64,000 nt of DNA from NCBI GenBank assembly GCA_023038255.1, contig CP082927.1, forward strand, positions 634,146 through 698,145, in the 5' to 3' direction. Positions within the stretch are counted from its first letter, which is position 1. The number at the start of each line of letters is the position of its first letter. Both the position numbers and the translations under genes were made by a program. Under the pieces are notes generated by a model. The model saw only the letters and a program-made list of their open reading frames with translations, ran no database searches and was not told the DNA's origin. Positions 32,793-41,206 of this stretch are shown piece by piece. The stretch comes from Candidatus Peribacteria bacterium. Lineage in GTDB: Bacteria > Patescibacteriota > Gracilibacteria > Peribacterales > Peribacteraceae.

Positions 32793-33596
32793 TCCGCTGG
32801 CTGCCGCTGCATCGAAGGCTGCATTGATGGCATCCACACTGACTTCTTTCTCCGTCATAATAGTGACATCATTCAAACTTCCGGTCGGTGTCGGCACGCG
32901 GACAGCAATACCGTTCATCTTGCCCTGGAGTTCCGGAACCACCAGTCCGATTGCTTTGGCAGCGCCTGTGCTCGTCGGCACCATGTTGATGGCTGCGGCG
33001 CGGGCGCGGCGGAGATCGGAGTGGGGGAGGTCGAGGAGATTCTGGTCGTTTGTGTAGCTGTGGATAGTCGTCATGAATCCGTTTACGATGCCAAATGAAT
33101 CGTTCAGGACTTTCACCATCGGAGCCAGACAGTTGGTCGTGCAGGATGCATTGCTGATGACATGCATGGTTGCAGGGTCATACACCGTCTCATTCACACC
33201 CATGCAAATCGTGGCATCGGCCTGGTCCTTGCAGGGAGCGGAGATAATGACTTTCTTGGCACCTGCGGTGAGATGCAGCGCCGCATCGTCGCGCTTGGTG
33301 AAACGCCCCGTACACTCGAGTACCACATCCACGTTCAGCTCTTTGTGCGGAAGCGTAGCAGGATCTTTGATGGCGGTAATTTTGATGGCCTTTCCATTGA
33401 TGACAATGCTGTCTTCTGTCGCAGATACATCTCCCTTGAAAATGCCGTAGCTACTGTCGAACTCAAAAAGATGTGCGAGCGTCTTCGTATCGGTCAGGTC
33501 ATTAATGAGCACAACGTTCACGTCCTGATGCTTGTCGAGAATGATACGGAGAGCCTGGCGGCCGATGCGTCCGAATCCATTGATGGCGAGGTTCAT
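32589..33596 (-). CDS. gap: Glyceraldehyde-3-phosphate dehydrogenase, glycolytic type
   Basis: 335 residues. NAD-binding GFGRIGRQALR with the NAD-selecting aspartate in VVLINDLTDT, the active-site SNASCTTNCLAP, the HSYTNDQNLLDLPH region, and the C-terminal WYDNEWGYSNRIVELA. Interconverts glyceraldehyde 3-phosphate and 1,3-bisphosphoglycerate. Compared with the second homologue at 51958-52980, it keeps Asp after Asn, so NAD use is expected. TAGCAT lies 13 bp upstream of the ATG, giving a very short leader. Confidence 0.98.
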   Translation of the reverse strand: MNLAINGFGRIGRQALRIILDKHQDVNVVLINDLTDTKTLAHLFEFDSSYGIFKGDVSATEDSIVINGKAIKITAIKDPATLPHKELNVDVVLECTGRFTKRDDAALHLTAGAKKVIISAPCKDQADATICMGVNETVYDPATMHVISNASCTTNCLAPMVKVLNDSFGIVNGFMTTIHSYTNDQNLLDLPHSDLRRARAAAINMVPTSTGAAKAIGLVVPELQGKMNGIAVRVPTPTGSLNDVTIMTEKEVSVDAINAAFDAAAASGSLKGILRVEKRPIVSHDIVGDPSSCIIDSALTQVMGKNLAKVFGWYDNEWGYSNRIVELAKYVGGTL

Positions 33597-33653
33597 GTGA
33601 AAGAGGGGAATGCTAAATCATCGACATCCTAGCAAAGATAGTGCCTCAATAAA

Positions 33654-34478
33654 TTACAATCCACGATAATACTCTTGAATGAGCAAGGTATCCTTTTCCA
33701 TCAGCGGGGACTCACACACGAGTATTCCGCCTACTTTTCGCTTCTTCAGGACGCTCACATACTCCCGCCACTTGAATTCTGCTTCATCCATCGGCAGGTG
33801 TTTCTTTTCGCCCTTCTCGGAATACAAAATCCCGGAGAGATGAAAGTGCACATGCTGGAGTGCATCTTCACCCAGATACTCAGCGTAGGTATCGAGCATC
33901 TGTTTCCATTCTTTCTCCGCATTCATGCCGCCATTCGCGCGCGCATGCATATGCGAAATATCGACGCACGGATACAAACCAAACTCTTTGCTGACGGTCA
34001 GCACTTCTTCCAGCGTGCCAAACTGCGTCTGCTTTCCCATGGTTTCGTACGCGAGATTCACATCCGGAAAGAGCGTATTTTTGGATTTCAGAATGTCATC
34101 GGTCGCACGCCGGACTGATTCCAGCGCTTGGGCTGATGTTTTGCCCTGGTAAAAGGCCGGATGAATACACACAGAGACGGCACCTGCAATCTGTGCCATA
34201 GCGCATGCATCAATAATTCTGCGTTTACTCGCTTCCAGCTTTTCCGGGTCATCCGCACAGAGGTTGATGAAATACGAACCATGCACCGTGAGCGCAAAGC
34301 CGCATTGCTTTGCTGTCTCCGCAACCTTTGCCACGTGATCCGGATTCTTCGGCGTCGACTGTACCCATTCCATTTCCATGGCATTAATGCCCAGTGTCGC
34401 GGCGTATTCGATACCTTCAATGGTGCCGCTGCCTTTCGGGGCAGAGAGGGGAACGCCGGGAGTTGCGATGCGGAGCAT
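33654..34478 (-). CDS. TIM-barrel AP endonuclease family 2 (EndoIV-like) protein
   Basis: About 274 residues beginning MLRIATPGVPLS. Endonuclease IV-like elements: AATLGINAMEMEWVQ, LTVHGSYFINL (metal His), VCIHPAFYQGK, LAYETMG, YPCVDISHMHARANGG and HVHFHLSGI, then LVCESPL. These supply His/Glu/Asp ligands for a metal cluster. It may be DNA repair or a sugar isomerase of the same fold. Start 34478 is preferred: TATACA (34492-34487) ends 8 bp upstream and overlaps the promoter of the divergent cca gene. Confidence 0.85.
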   Translation of the reverse strand: MLRIATPGVPLSAPKGSGTIEGIEYAATLGINAMEMEWVQSTPKNPDHVAKVAETAKQCGFALTVHGSYFINLCADDPEKLEASKRRIIDACAMAQIAGAVSVCIHPAFYQGKTSAQALESVRRATDDILKSKNTLFPDVNLAYETMGKQTQFGTLEEVLTVSKEFGLYPCVDISHMHARANGGMNAEKEWKQMLDTYAEYLGEDALQHVHFHLSGILYSEKGEKKHLPMDEAEFKWREYVSVLKKRKVGGILVCESPLMEKDTLLIQEYYRGL

Positions 34479-34500
34479 AAAGAGAGTGTATACTGACTTC
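34479..34500. promoter_or_regulatory. 22-bp bidirectional promoter
   Basis: The whole space between two divergent start codons is 22 bp. On the plus strand TATACT (34489-34494) ends 6 bp before ATG 34501. On the minus strand TATACA (34492-34487) ends 8 bp before ATG 34478. The two -10 boxes share TATA. Both mRNAs would be leaderless, and the two directions would compete for polymerase. Confidence 0.65.
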
Positions 34501-35850
34501 ATGAGTCTTACGAAAGAGATCATCGACGCAACACTGAGAACTGCATACGGAGAAGCGGCCTATAAAATTGTAGAAACACTGAGTGATGCAGGGTTTGATA
34601 CCTGGTGGGTAGGAGGATGTGTCCGCGATATGCTGATGGCAAAAGTTCCCGCAGACATCGACATTGCAACAGCCGCAACGCCCGAACAGATCATCGCGCT
34701 CTTCCCGAAAGCGACGCTCACCCCAAAGGCGCTCGGCAGCGTACGCATTCCAATCGGAAACGATGAGTTTGAAATCACGACCTTCCGCGAAGACGACGAG
34801 GCATCGGACGGACGGCATCCGGAATCGGTCACATTCAGTGATCGAGACAGTGACGCAAAGAGACGCGATTTCACTATCAACGCCCTCTATTTTCACCCGA
34901 TCAGCCGGGAACTCTACGATCCATTCGACGGCGAAGCGGATCTGAAAGAAAAGATGATCCAGTTTATCGGTGACCCCGCTACGCGCATCAAGCATGACGC
35001 ATTGCGAATATTGCGCTGCGTCCGCTTCAAGGCATTACTGAACGGCCAGTATCATCCGGATACGTATCGGGCACTGCGTGAACAGGCTGCACTGGTCAAA
35101 ACCCTGTCTGGGTCGCGTCAGTTGGAAGAAGTCGAAAAAATACTGATGAGCCCGCATCCGCAGATTGCATTTGAAGATTTGTGGGAGCTCGGTATTCTCG
35201 AGCATTTCCTTCCGGAACTGTATGCCTGTAAAGGCATGGCTCAGCCGGTGGAATATCATCAGGAGGGAGATGTCTGGAATCACACGATGAATTGTCTGAA
35301 AAAATTCAGAGAGGAAGATGGTGCCGATGTCAGAATCGCAACACTGTTTCATGATGTCGGGAAAACGAAAACATTTTCCCAAGAGGAACGGATCCGATTC
35401 AATGAACATGCAACCGTCTCATCGGAGATTGCTATCGACGTATTCACACGCCTGCAGATGCCGAAAAAGCGCATCGAGAAAATTGCCTGGATGATCAAAC
35501 ACCACATGATGATGAATGCGTTTTTCGAGATGGAAGACGACCGCAAAGGGCACTGGTATTACCATCCGTGGTTTGCAGAACTCATACAACTCTTCTACCT
35601 CGATGCAGCAGGAACAACTCCTGGCAATTTCGATCTCTACTACCGCATCATCGCGGATGAAAATGCATTCCTCGACAGGCAACCGCGTCCGCAAAAGCCG
35701 CTCCTTACCGGCGATGACGTGATGGACCTTCTGGGTGTCAAACCGGGAGCAGAAGTCGGAGCGCTGCTGCAGAAAATTCATGAAGCGCAGCAGAAAGGAA
35801 TGATTACATCAAAAAGTGAAGCGAAAGACTATCTGAAGACCTTACTGTGA
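34501..35850 (+). CDS. cca: CCA-adding enzyme / tRNA nucleotidyltransferase with HD domain
   Basis: 449 residues. The class II nucleotidyltransferase head WWVGGCVRDMLM with DID metal motif (ADIDIATAA) is followed by RRDFTINALYF, the ALRILRCVRFKALLNG neck, a mid HD domain (TLFHDVGKTKTF, HATVSSEIA) and a C-terminal HTH-like tail. It maintains tRNA 3' ends, although all tRNA genes here already encode CCA, so it is probably a repair enzyme. The start is set by the -10 that ends 6 bp upstream. Confidence 0.93.
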   Translation: MSLTKEIIDATLRTAYGEAAYKIVETLSDAGFDTWWVGGCVRDMLMAKVPADIDIATAATPEQIIALFPKATLTPKALGSVRIPIGNDEFEITTFREDDEASDGRHPESVTFSDRDSDAKRRDFTINALYFHPISRELYDPFDGEADLKEKMIQFIGDPATRIKHDALRILRCVRFKALLNGQYHPDTYRALREQAALVKTLSGSRQLEEVEKILMSPHPQIAFEDLWELGILEHFLPELYACKGMAQPVEYHQEGDVWNHTMNCLKKFREEDGADVRIATLFHDVGKTKTFSQEERIRFNEHATVSSEIAIDVFTRLQMPKKRIEKIAWMIKHHMMMNAFFEMEDDRKGHWYYHPWFAELIQLFYLDAAGTTPGNFDLYYRIIADENAFLDRQPRPQKPLLTGDDVMDLLGVKPGAEVGALLQKIHEAQQKGMITSKSEAKDYLKTLL

Positions 35851-36138
35851 TAGATCAAATTTCCTGACTGTCACATTGCTCGCAAGTCCCAGTGCGTCGA
35901 CATCTGCAGTGACTTCTTCAAAGTGATCGGTTGTCACCACAAAGGAATGGGGGCCTGTAATCAACGTGGTGAGCGCAAAACCTGATCGGTCTTCGATAAG
36001 GAAAATATCGCTGAGTAATGTTTTAACCTGATCAGCAGTAACCGCGATTCCTTGCTGAAGAGTCACTCCCGGAATGTCTTTTAACAATTGAGTCACGTCT
36101 GATTCAGTTTCGACGGTTCCTGTTTCAAGACTGCTCAT
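35842..36138 (-). CDS. Small hypothetical protein, 98 aa
   Basis: Acidic, cytoplasmic-looking protein beginning MSSLETGTVETESDVTQLLK. It contains VTADQVKTLLSDIFLIEDRSGFALTTLITGPHSFVVTTDHFEEV, an alpha/beta pattern suggesting a small ferredoxin-like fold. It overlaps the cca stop by 9 bp, convergent. Function not recognised. Confidence 0.55.
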   Translation of the reverse strand: MSSLETGTVETESDVTQLLKDIPGVTLQQGIAVTADQVKTLLSDIFLIEDRSGFALTTLITGPHSFVVTTDHFEEVTADVDALGLASNVTVRKFDLSQ

Positions 36139-36155
36139 AGTGAAAAAGAGGAATA

Positions 36156-36602
36156 TTAAAACGCCACAGGGATACGAACCTCCGCCGCATTCTCTGACAA
36201 GCCGGACGGATTATCCTTTTCCAGAACCAATGTTCCGGTAGGCGTTGCAGGCGTCGTAAAATTCAATGTGGCAACAAACGGTACAAAGTCTTCCGTCATC
36301 CAATCACTCTGTGCCTGTGCAGGAGTAATCGCAATTTCGTTCCCATTGCCATCAAGGAGACGGACGGGGAATGATGCCTCAAAATACCAGTTTCCGCGCG
36401 CCTGTCCCGTGACCGTCAGCGGACTGGTTACAGTCGCATTCGCATGGGGGGCAGAAATCTGAATCATCACCTGGGAGTCCGAGACGGACGTCTGGGCGCT
36501 ACTGGCAGAAGAACTATTCTGCTGACCATCAGGTGAGGTGGTGCAGGCTGTGAGAAGTGCAAGAGAGAGAAGAGCCGATGTTGAAAGGAAAGTTGTACGC
36601 AT
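36156..36602 (-). CDS. Lipoprotein with Gmad2-like Ig domain
   Basis: 148 residues from MRTTFLSTSALLSLALLTAC (lipobox LTAC), a Ser-rich linker and a single beta-sandwich domain. ISAPHANATVTSPLTVTGQARGNWYFEASFPVRLLDGNG matches the Gmad2 immunoglobulin-like domain known from spore-germination and CPR surface proteins; it ends in EVRIPVAF. Extracytoplasmic, probably an interaction domain. It is 17 bp upstream of the 98-aa gene and may share its transcript. Confidence 0.8.
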   Translation of the reverse strand: MRTTFLSTSALLSLALLTACTTSPDGQQNSSSASSAQTSVSDSQVMIQISAPHANATVTSPLTVTGQARGNWYFEASFPVRLLDGNGNEIAITPAQAQSDWMTEDFVPFVATLNFTTPATPTGTLVLEKDNPSGLSENAAEVRIPVAF

Positions 36603-36685
36603 AGAAAGTATGATCCCGGAAGAAAAACAAAGCGTCAACGAAATAGCAGTGAAAAGTGAGAGTGTGCATGTTTGTCTGTATCCGA

Positions 36686-36705
36686 AAGCCCGCCGGAGCG
36701 GGCTT
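36686..36705 (-). terminator. Hairpin terminator of the 32-aa gene
   Basis: Minus strand AAGCCCGC-TCCG-GCGGGCTT, then TCGG. Strong stem, weak T-tract; positioned 15 bp after the stop of the 32-aa ORF. Confidence 0.6.
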
Positions 36706-36720
36706 CATCGAGAGGCTGAC

Positions 36721-36819
36721 TTATTGCGCAGCGGTCTCTGTATCGGGAGTCGCACTTTCGGGTTCCACTGGCGTTGCTGGTGCTTCTGCACCTTCTGCTT
36801 CGTCAAAAAATGTCGTCAT
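36721..36819 (-). CDS. Micro-protein of 32 aa, acidic
   Basis: Begins MTTFFDEAEGAEAPATPVEP and ends ESATPDTETAAQ. Ala/Glu/Pro/Thr-rich, with no membrane segment and probably disordered. A hairpin terminator follows immediately. The composition resembles the Ala/Pro/Glu tail of the rpsP product. Evidence for translation is context only. Confidence 0.4.
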   Translation of the reverse strand: MTTFFDEAEGAEAPATPVEPESATPDTETAAQ

Positions 36820-36944
36820 ACAATAACGGGGAAAGAAAATAGACTGATTTGACAGTACGAGAGTATCTATGGGATAGCAAACATTCTGTCGACTTAATTC
36901 CAATAGAAGCTTGGTTCGCTAGGATTCCACACAGATAATTTGTT

Positions 36945-37021
36945 TGGTGGGCCAGGGTGGAGTTGAACCGCCGACCGCAGGTTTATAAGTCCTGAGCTCT
37001 AACCAACTGAGCTACTGGCCC
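36945..37021 (-). tRNA. tRNA with anticodon TAT (Ile, AUA-reading), two stem mismatches
   Basis: Acceptor GGGCCAG/CTGGCCC, discriminator A, encoded CCA; loop CTTATAA gives anticodon TAT. It shows an A-A mismatch at the base of the anticodon stem (CAGGA/ACCTG) and a C-A mismatch in the T-stem (GGCGG/CCACC). Most bacteria read AUA with a CAT anticodon modified by TilS; a TAT tRNA-Ile is uncommon. An extended -10, TGATATGAT (37040-37032), lies directly upstream. Confidence 0.8.
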
Positions 37022-37032
37022 ACACGAAATGA

Positions 37033-37323
37033 TCATATCACAGGGCCTTCTATAGGCCACAATTCTTGTTGCTCCAGAAGCATCTGCAGTAACTGTTTCT
37101 TTTCCTGCGCCGCGCCTGCGTGGTTGATGAATCCTTCACGTTTGCGGGCATGTTTGTACGTATCTATTTCTTCAAAGTACGCGAGCCGCAGTGGCCGTCT
37201 GTTGCGGGTAGCAGAGACTTTCCCGGTACGATGCGCATTGAACTGGTCTTTGAGATCAAGCTCTGTGCAGTTCGTGTGCCAACGCTGGTCTTTGTCGCTA
37301 TACAGGAAATAGAGATACGCCAT
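37033..37323 (-). CDS. GIY-YIG-like endonuclease domain protein (degenerate)
   Basis: About 96 residues from MAYLYFLYSDKDQRWHTNC. The layout matches short UvrC-like GIY-YIG proteins: an initial Y-x-Y-F-L-Y strand, DLKDQFNAHRTGKVSATRNRRPLRLAYFEE, then KHARKREGFIN. The second half-motif (usually YIG) is WHTN here, but the R/H and catalytic E regions remain, so activity is uncertain. The family mostly has unknown function. The stop overlaps the tRNA-Ile promoter. A longer frame to 37365 is possible. Confidence 0.75.
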   Translation of the reverse strand: MAYLYFLYSDKDQRWHTNCTELDLKDQFNAHRTGKVSATRNRRPLRLAYFEEIDTYKHARKREGFINHAGAAQEKKQLLQMLLEQQELWPIEGPVI

Positions 37324-37375
37324 ACATGTGGTAAAGAACCATCCTATGGGATACCGACATTCCATTGCAAGTTAA

Positions 37376-37404
37376 ACCAGGGAGCGACAAAGTCGCTCCC
37401 TGGT
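37376..37404 (-). terminator. 13-bp hairpin downstream of the 37430 gene
   Basis: ACCAGGGAGCGAC with a 3-nt loop and GTCGCTCCCTGGT, followed on the minus strand by TTTAAC. Very stable, short T-run; likely terminator of the orphan gene ending at 37430. Confidence 0.65.
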
Positions 37405-37429
37405 CCACACCGAAGACATACAGAAAGTA

Positions 37430-37870
37430 TTAAGCTTCTGCGTTTTCATGAATGAACATCTTGAACAAGTTCAAGATTGCAGGATCAATTCCTGGCAGTT
37501 TTGGTACGGGGGTGAACTGTTCCAGATCTGCCCTGTTATTTGCTGAAATATCGATCAGATCCCATGAAAGTGGCTTGAGCCCATCCTGAGTTTCATTGAA
37601 AAACATGCGATGGATTTCATATTCACCCTTCTTCATGACCATAGATCCATTGTGCGTCTCAACGCTGAAGAAGATTAGGTTCTGCCAAGGGTTCCCCGTC
37701 AATTTCTCCAGCAAAGGAACAATCACAGAAGCAGCATTATAGATGTCGGGTGCATCACGTTTTATACACGCAAAGTACACCTGGTTCCCGACAACCAAAT
37801 ATGCCAGCTTCCCCGTATAGACTGACTCGTCACGATTCGTTCCCTTGTATTCTGCTGTTAATAAACTCAT
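37430..37870 (-). CDS. Orphan hypothetical protein, ~146 aa
   Basis: Begins MSLLTAEYKGTNRDESVYTG. Mixed alpha/beta, cytoplasmic: KLAYLVVGNQVYFACIKRD, DIYNAASVIVPLLEKLTGNPWQN, LIFFSVETHNGSMVMKKGEYEIHRMFF. Function not recognised. It has its own very AT-rich upstream region (37960-38030) and its own hairpin terminator, so it forms a stand-alone cassette. AAGG precedes the ATG closely. The same layout is seen for the orphan genes at 41401 and 42193. Confidence 0.6.
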   Translation of the reverse strand: MSLLTAEYKGTNRDESVYTGKLAYLVVGNQVYFACIKRDAPDIYNAASVIVPLLEKLTGNPWQNLIFFSVETHNGSMVMKKGEYEIHRMFFNETQDGLKPLSWDLIDISANNRADLEQFTPVPKLPGIDPAILNLFKMFIHENAEA

Positions 37871-38032
37871 GACCTTCGTTCTCTTTTGTCTTCGGTGGTT
37901 AAAATGATCGGAGCCGAAAATCTCGGCAACATATGGTTTTCCGATTGAACGCACAGTGCGCCCATATGTATTATTATAATATATTATTTTTTAATTTTGT
38001 CAATATATAGAGCAATTGACTGCTTTATATAC

Positions 38033-38058
38033 AAAAACGGACCCTTCCGGGTCCGTTT
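38033..38058 (-). terminator. Intrinsic terminator of rplI
   Basis: Minus strand AAACGGACCC-GGAA-GGGTCCGTTT followed by TTG, 20 bp after the rplI stop. Confidence 0.85.
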
Positions 38059-38078
38059 GAAATGCGATGATGCGGTGA

Positions 38079-38534
38079 TTACTTTGCTTCCTTTTCTGCA
38101 TCGACGACAACAGAGAGGGGGATCATCTGATCGTTCATCTTGATACGGACGGAATGTGTGCCGGTCGACTTGATCGGTTCGTCCATCATGATGGCGTCTT
38201 CTGTCAGATCCATCGTGAGCTGTTCCTTGATAGCCTCAACGATTGCCTTCTGGTTGATAGCTGCATAGAGCTTACCGGCCTTCGTGACCTTCTTTGTGAA
38301 GGAGATAGACTTGCCGGAAAGTGCCTTGGCAGAACCAGCCTGAGCGGCTCTTTCTGTCTCACGTTCTTCAGCGCGGCGACGGATAAGGTCAGCGTAACGC
38401 TTGCGGACGAGAGGGGTTGCAACCAATGCTGCACGACGAGGGAGCAGGTTATTGAGGGCAAAACCGTCTCCAACGACCAGGAGGTCATTTTTCTTTCCAA
38501 TGCCGGCGATGTCTTCGAGGAGCAATACTTCCAT
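38079..38534 (-). CDS. rplI: Ribosomal protein bL9
   Basis: 151 residues beginning MEVLLLEDIAGIGKKNDLLVV, with the conserved N-domain GDGFALNNLLPRRAALVAT, the long central helix, and the C-terminal domain (EAIKEQLTMDLTEDAIMM, GTHSVRIKMN). The start is chosen by family alignment; an in-frame ATG at 38546 would add four residues. bL9 is often missing in CPR genomes, so its presence is informative for placement. No rpsF, ssb or rpsR is adjacent. Confidence 0.95.
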   Translation of the reverse strand: MEVLLLEDIAGIGKKNDLLVVGDGFALNNLLPRRAALVATPLVRKRYADLIRRRAEERETERAAQAGSAKALSGKSISFTKKVTKAGKLYAAINQKAIVEAIKEQLTMDLTEDAIMMDEPIKSTGTHSVRIKMNDQMIPLSVVVDAEKEAK

Positions 38535-38635
38535 ACTGTGGTTCATAAAGGGTGAAGAGATCCTACGGGAGTGAGGGGGATACGTCAATGGTAAGAGAAC
38601 ACTGAGCGTAACGCCTATAAGACCCGCATTTCGGC

Positions 38636-40870
38636 CTACTCTTGCGCAAACAGACTTGACAGCCATGGGAAAAAACTGAGCCATCCTGTTCCATCAGCAA
38701 AAACACGCTCCTGCTTCACATACCAGCGCCCCAGGGTCAGAAAACGGTCGGAATGGAGGGATAGGTGCCCCAATTCAATGCCGAGGATGTCGTCACGGTG
38801 GGAGAAGGTGTAGAGCGGGGAATACAGGAAAATCGCCGGAACATCCTTTTTCAGTACTTCTTTGAGCTTTACGAGGGCATTCGTGCGTTCGGTCTCATTG
38901 GCAGTCCCACGGATGGTTTCCAGTAGGGAATCGCTGGCGAAGGATTGGTACTGGGACAGGTTGTAGGCATCCAGACGGAGGTCATTTCTGTTACCGGTGA
39001 CTTTCTGGACCCCGCTCGAGTGCCAGTAGGGATAGCTATCCAGATTGTCGAGCAGCGACTGCCCGAAGAGCAGAACATCATAATCTCTCTTGAGAAGGCG
39101 GTCCTCAAAATCCGCGCGGCTTTCAGGAATCACCACGTTCACATCTACACCGAGTCTGCCCCACTGCTTCTTCACATTTTCAGCGACCCCTTTATAGGAA
39201 GCCGGAGACGGACTCGTGAGCAGGGTAAGCGTGAGCGACTGACCCGCATCATTCGTACGCGTCCCAATAACATCGGTCGGACGACGCAGGCGCAAAAATC
39301 CTTTTTCAACTGTCAGGTCCTTCACGGTGATGCGCTGATCTTCCGGAATGCTACCCGCGCGTGACTTCAGGAAAATATCGACAAGCTGCTGTTCATTCAA
39401 AGCAAGTTGATACTGCACGGCATCCACTGCTCTGCGGACGTAAAATGAATCGATGATTTTTCCTTTCTCATCCGTCAGCTTCAGAAGATTCAGTCCGATG
39501 CGGATACTGCCCGTCCCGCGCGACACAGTCGGCAATGCCACAATCCATCCTCCGGATGATGTCGGATTACTCTGGAGCGGGGCACCATTCACCCTGTTCT
39601 TGCCGCTCAGTCCTCCGCCGGAGCCACTCACATTCAAGACAGCCCCTGTATCCAAAAAGACAACCGATTCCATTTTCAGAAGTCCCTGCTGATTTGCTTC
39701 GCGCTGCTCAAGGAGGCGCTGGAGATGAATTTTTTCGGGGAAGTACCACTCCGACTGAAAGAGCGCGCCTGCTGCCGCTTCAGGATCGAAATGATAGCGC
39801 CAGTCTGTGTCATCAAGTTCGAGAAGGGGGGTATCTACAATCACAGATTCTCCGACAGACTCGGCAAGCTCCTGCTTGTTTGTTCCAAGCTGAAGCCCGA
39901 GACGCAGTTCCTGATCCTGCACGATCTTGCGGTCCATGTTGAAAAAGAGCGCTGTGTATTGCGGTAGCGTGTAATTTCCTGCCTTGAAACGGTTGGGCAC
40001 AGCCGGCCTGCCGTTCTCTGTATGCGGCACCAGGCGGATGCCATCAAGATTGTGCAGATCCGAGAGGAGCGTCTGATAATCCGGGAAGACACGGAGCACA
40101 ATGCGCTCGAGGTGGTACTCCGGCGCAAGTTCGCGCTCGAAACGTTCCAGTGTGACTTCCGTACTCAATTCGGTTTCGACAATACTTTTGAGTTTGTACG
40201 GGCCCGCCCCGATGGGGTTGAATCCGAAATCAAGCGTCTGGTCGAGCAGTTTGACCGGCACATCTTTGAATGACGACTGCGGCAAAATACCGAGTGTCAG
40301 ATTGCTCGTGAAAAATCCGTACGGCTGATCAAGGACAAAGCTCACGGTTCTGTCATCAATGCGATTGATGGTCACACCGCGGAAATTCTGACGGAGAAGG
40401 CTGTTTGGGAAATCCGGATCCTGGATTGTTTTATAGGTAAAGACAATGTCATCTGCTGTAACCGGATGCGGCGCTTCCTCAGTGGAATCCTGCCAAAAGA
40501 CATTCGGTTTCAGGGTGAGGGTGTAGGTCTTTGCATCTTTGGAGACAGTATATGTCGCAAGATCTTCTTCAATCGCACGCGTCTGCGGGTTGTATTTCAG
40601 GAGACCTGCAAAAATAAGAGACACAATGTCGCGGTTCACATCGTTTGTAACGGTGAACCACGGATTGAGTGGCTGCAGAGTCCCGACCGATCCTTCAATA
40701 TACGTGCCTCCTGTTGCAGGAACGAGCACGGTACTCTGACGGTAAAAACGCCAGAGCAGAATGAGGAGACTTCCGACAAACAGCGTCGCGAGCACGGCAA
40801 TAATCCAGCGTTCCCATCGCACATACGCGCGAATCAGACTCTGGAAAATGGAGCGTGAAGATTGAACCAT
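38636..40870 (-). CDS. Membrane-anchored peptide ABC transporter substrate-binding protein (SBP_bac_5)
   Basis: 744 residues, longer than the usual ~550. An uncleaved N-terminal helix (WIIAVLATLFVGSLLILLWRF) replaces the lipoprotein signal. DppA/OppA features: GGTYIEGSVGTLQPLNPWF, DIVFTYKTIQDPDFPNS, GAGPYKLKSI, FFNMDRKIVQDQELRLGLQLG. An insertion of about 90 residues in the middle (rich in Gly/Ser, VLNVSGSGGGLSGKNRV) is atypical. No permease or ATPase genes are adjacent. It follows secG by 14 bp. Confidence 0.88.
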   Translation of the reverse strand: MVQSSRSIFQSLIRAYVRWERWIIAVLATLFVGSLLILLWRFYRQSTVLVPATGGTYIEGSVGTLQPLNPWFTVTNDVNRDIVSLIFAGLLKYNPQTRAIEEDLATYTVSKDAKTYTLTLKPNVFWQDSTEEAPHPVTADDIVFTYKTIQDPDFPNSLLRQNFRGVTINRIDDRTVSFVLDQPYGFFTSNLTLGILPQSSFKDVPVKLLDQTLDFGFNPIGAGPYKLKSIVETELSTEVTLERFERELAPEYHLERIVLRVFPDYQTLLSDLHNLDGIRLVPHTENGRPAVPNRFKAGNYTLPQYTALFFNMDRKIVQDQELRLGLQLGTNKQELAESVGESVIVDTPLLELDDTDWRYHFDPEAAAGALFQSEWYFPEKIHLQRLLEQREANQQGLLKMESVVFLDTGAVLNVSGSGGGLSGKNRVNGAPLQSNPTSSGGWIVALPTVSRGTGSIRIGLNLLKLTDEKGKIIDSFYVRRAVDAVQYQLALNEQQLVDIFLKSRAGSIPEDQRITVKDLTVEKGFLRLRRPTDVIGTRTNDAGQSLTLTLLTSPSPASYKGVAENVKKQWGRLGVDVNVVIPESRADFEDRLLKRDYDVLLFGQSLLDNLDSYPYWHSSGVQKVTGNRNDLRLDAYNLSQYQSFASDSLLETIRGTANETERTNALVKLKEVLKKDVPAIFLYSPLYTFSHRDDILGIELGHLSLHSDRFLTLGRWYVKQERVFADGTGWLSFFPWLSSLFAQE

Positions 40871-40884
40871 CGATCAGGGGAGTA

Positions 40885-41097
40885 TCAGACGAACCAGTCG
40901 ACGAGTGTCAGGATGAAGAATGCGATGCTGAGGACGATCGTACCCTGATGCAAGACTTTCTCTGCGCCACGACGCTGCACGAAGGTCACACCTGCGCCAC
41001 CCATGCCAATCGACATGCCGGACGCCTTGTGCTGCAGAAGAATCGCAAACGACAGAAGAACCGCGATAATTGCCTGTATGAAAACAATGAAACCCAT
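40885..41097 (-). CDS. secG: Protein translocase subunit SecG
   Basis: 70 residues with two membrane helices (FIVFIQAIIAVLLSFAILL and GTIVLSIAFFILTLVDWF) flanking the conserved loop QHKASGMSIGMGGAG and RRGAEKVLH. Accessory subunit of SecYEG. TACACT (41109-41104) ends 6 bp before ATG, the leaderless layout. Likely co-transcribed with the peptide-binding protein. Confidence 0.93.
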   Translation of the reverse strand: MGFIVFIQAIIAVLLSFAILLQHKASGMSIGMGGAGVTFVQRRGAEKVLHQGTIVLSIAFFILTLVDWFV

Positions 41098-41206
41098 GAA
41101 AGCAGTGTAGGGATTTTTAGCCGCTGATCAAGCTAATGAGTGAGTTATAACGACGTATGAGAGCCATATTTGACTAAATTAATTATTTATATCATAATAA
41201 TAGTTA

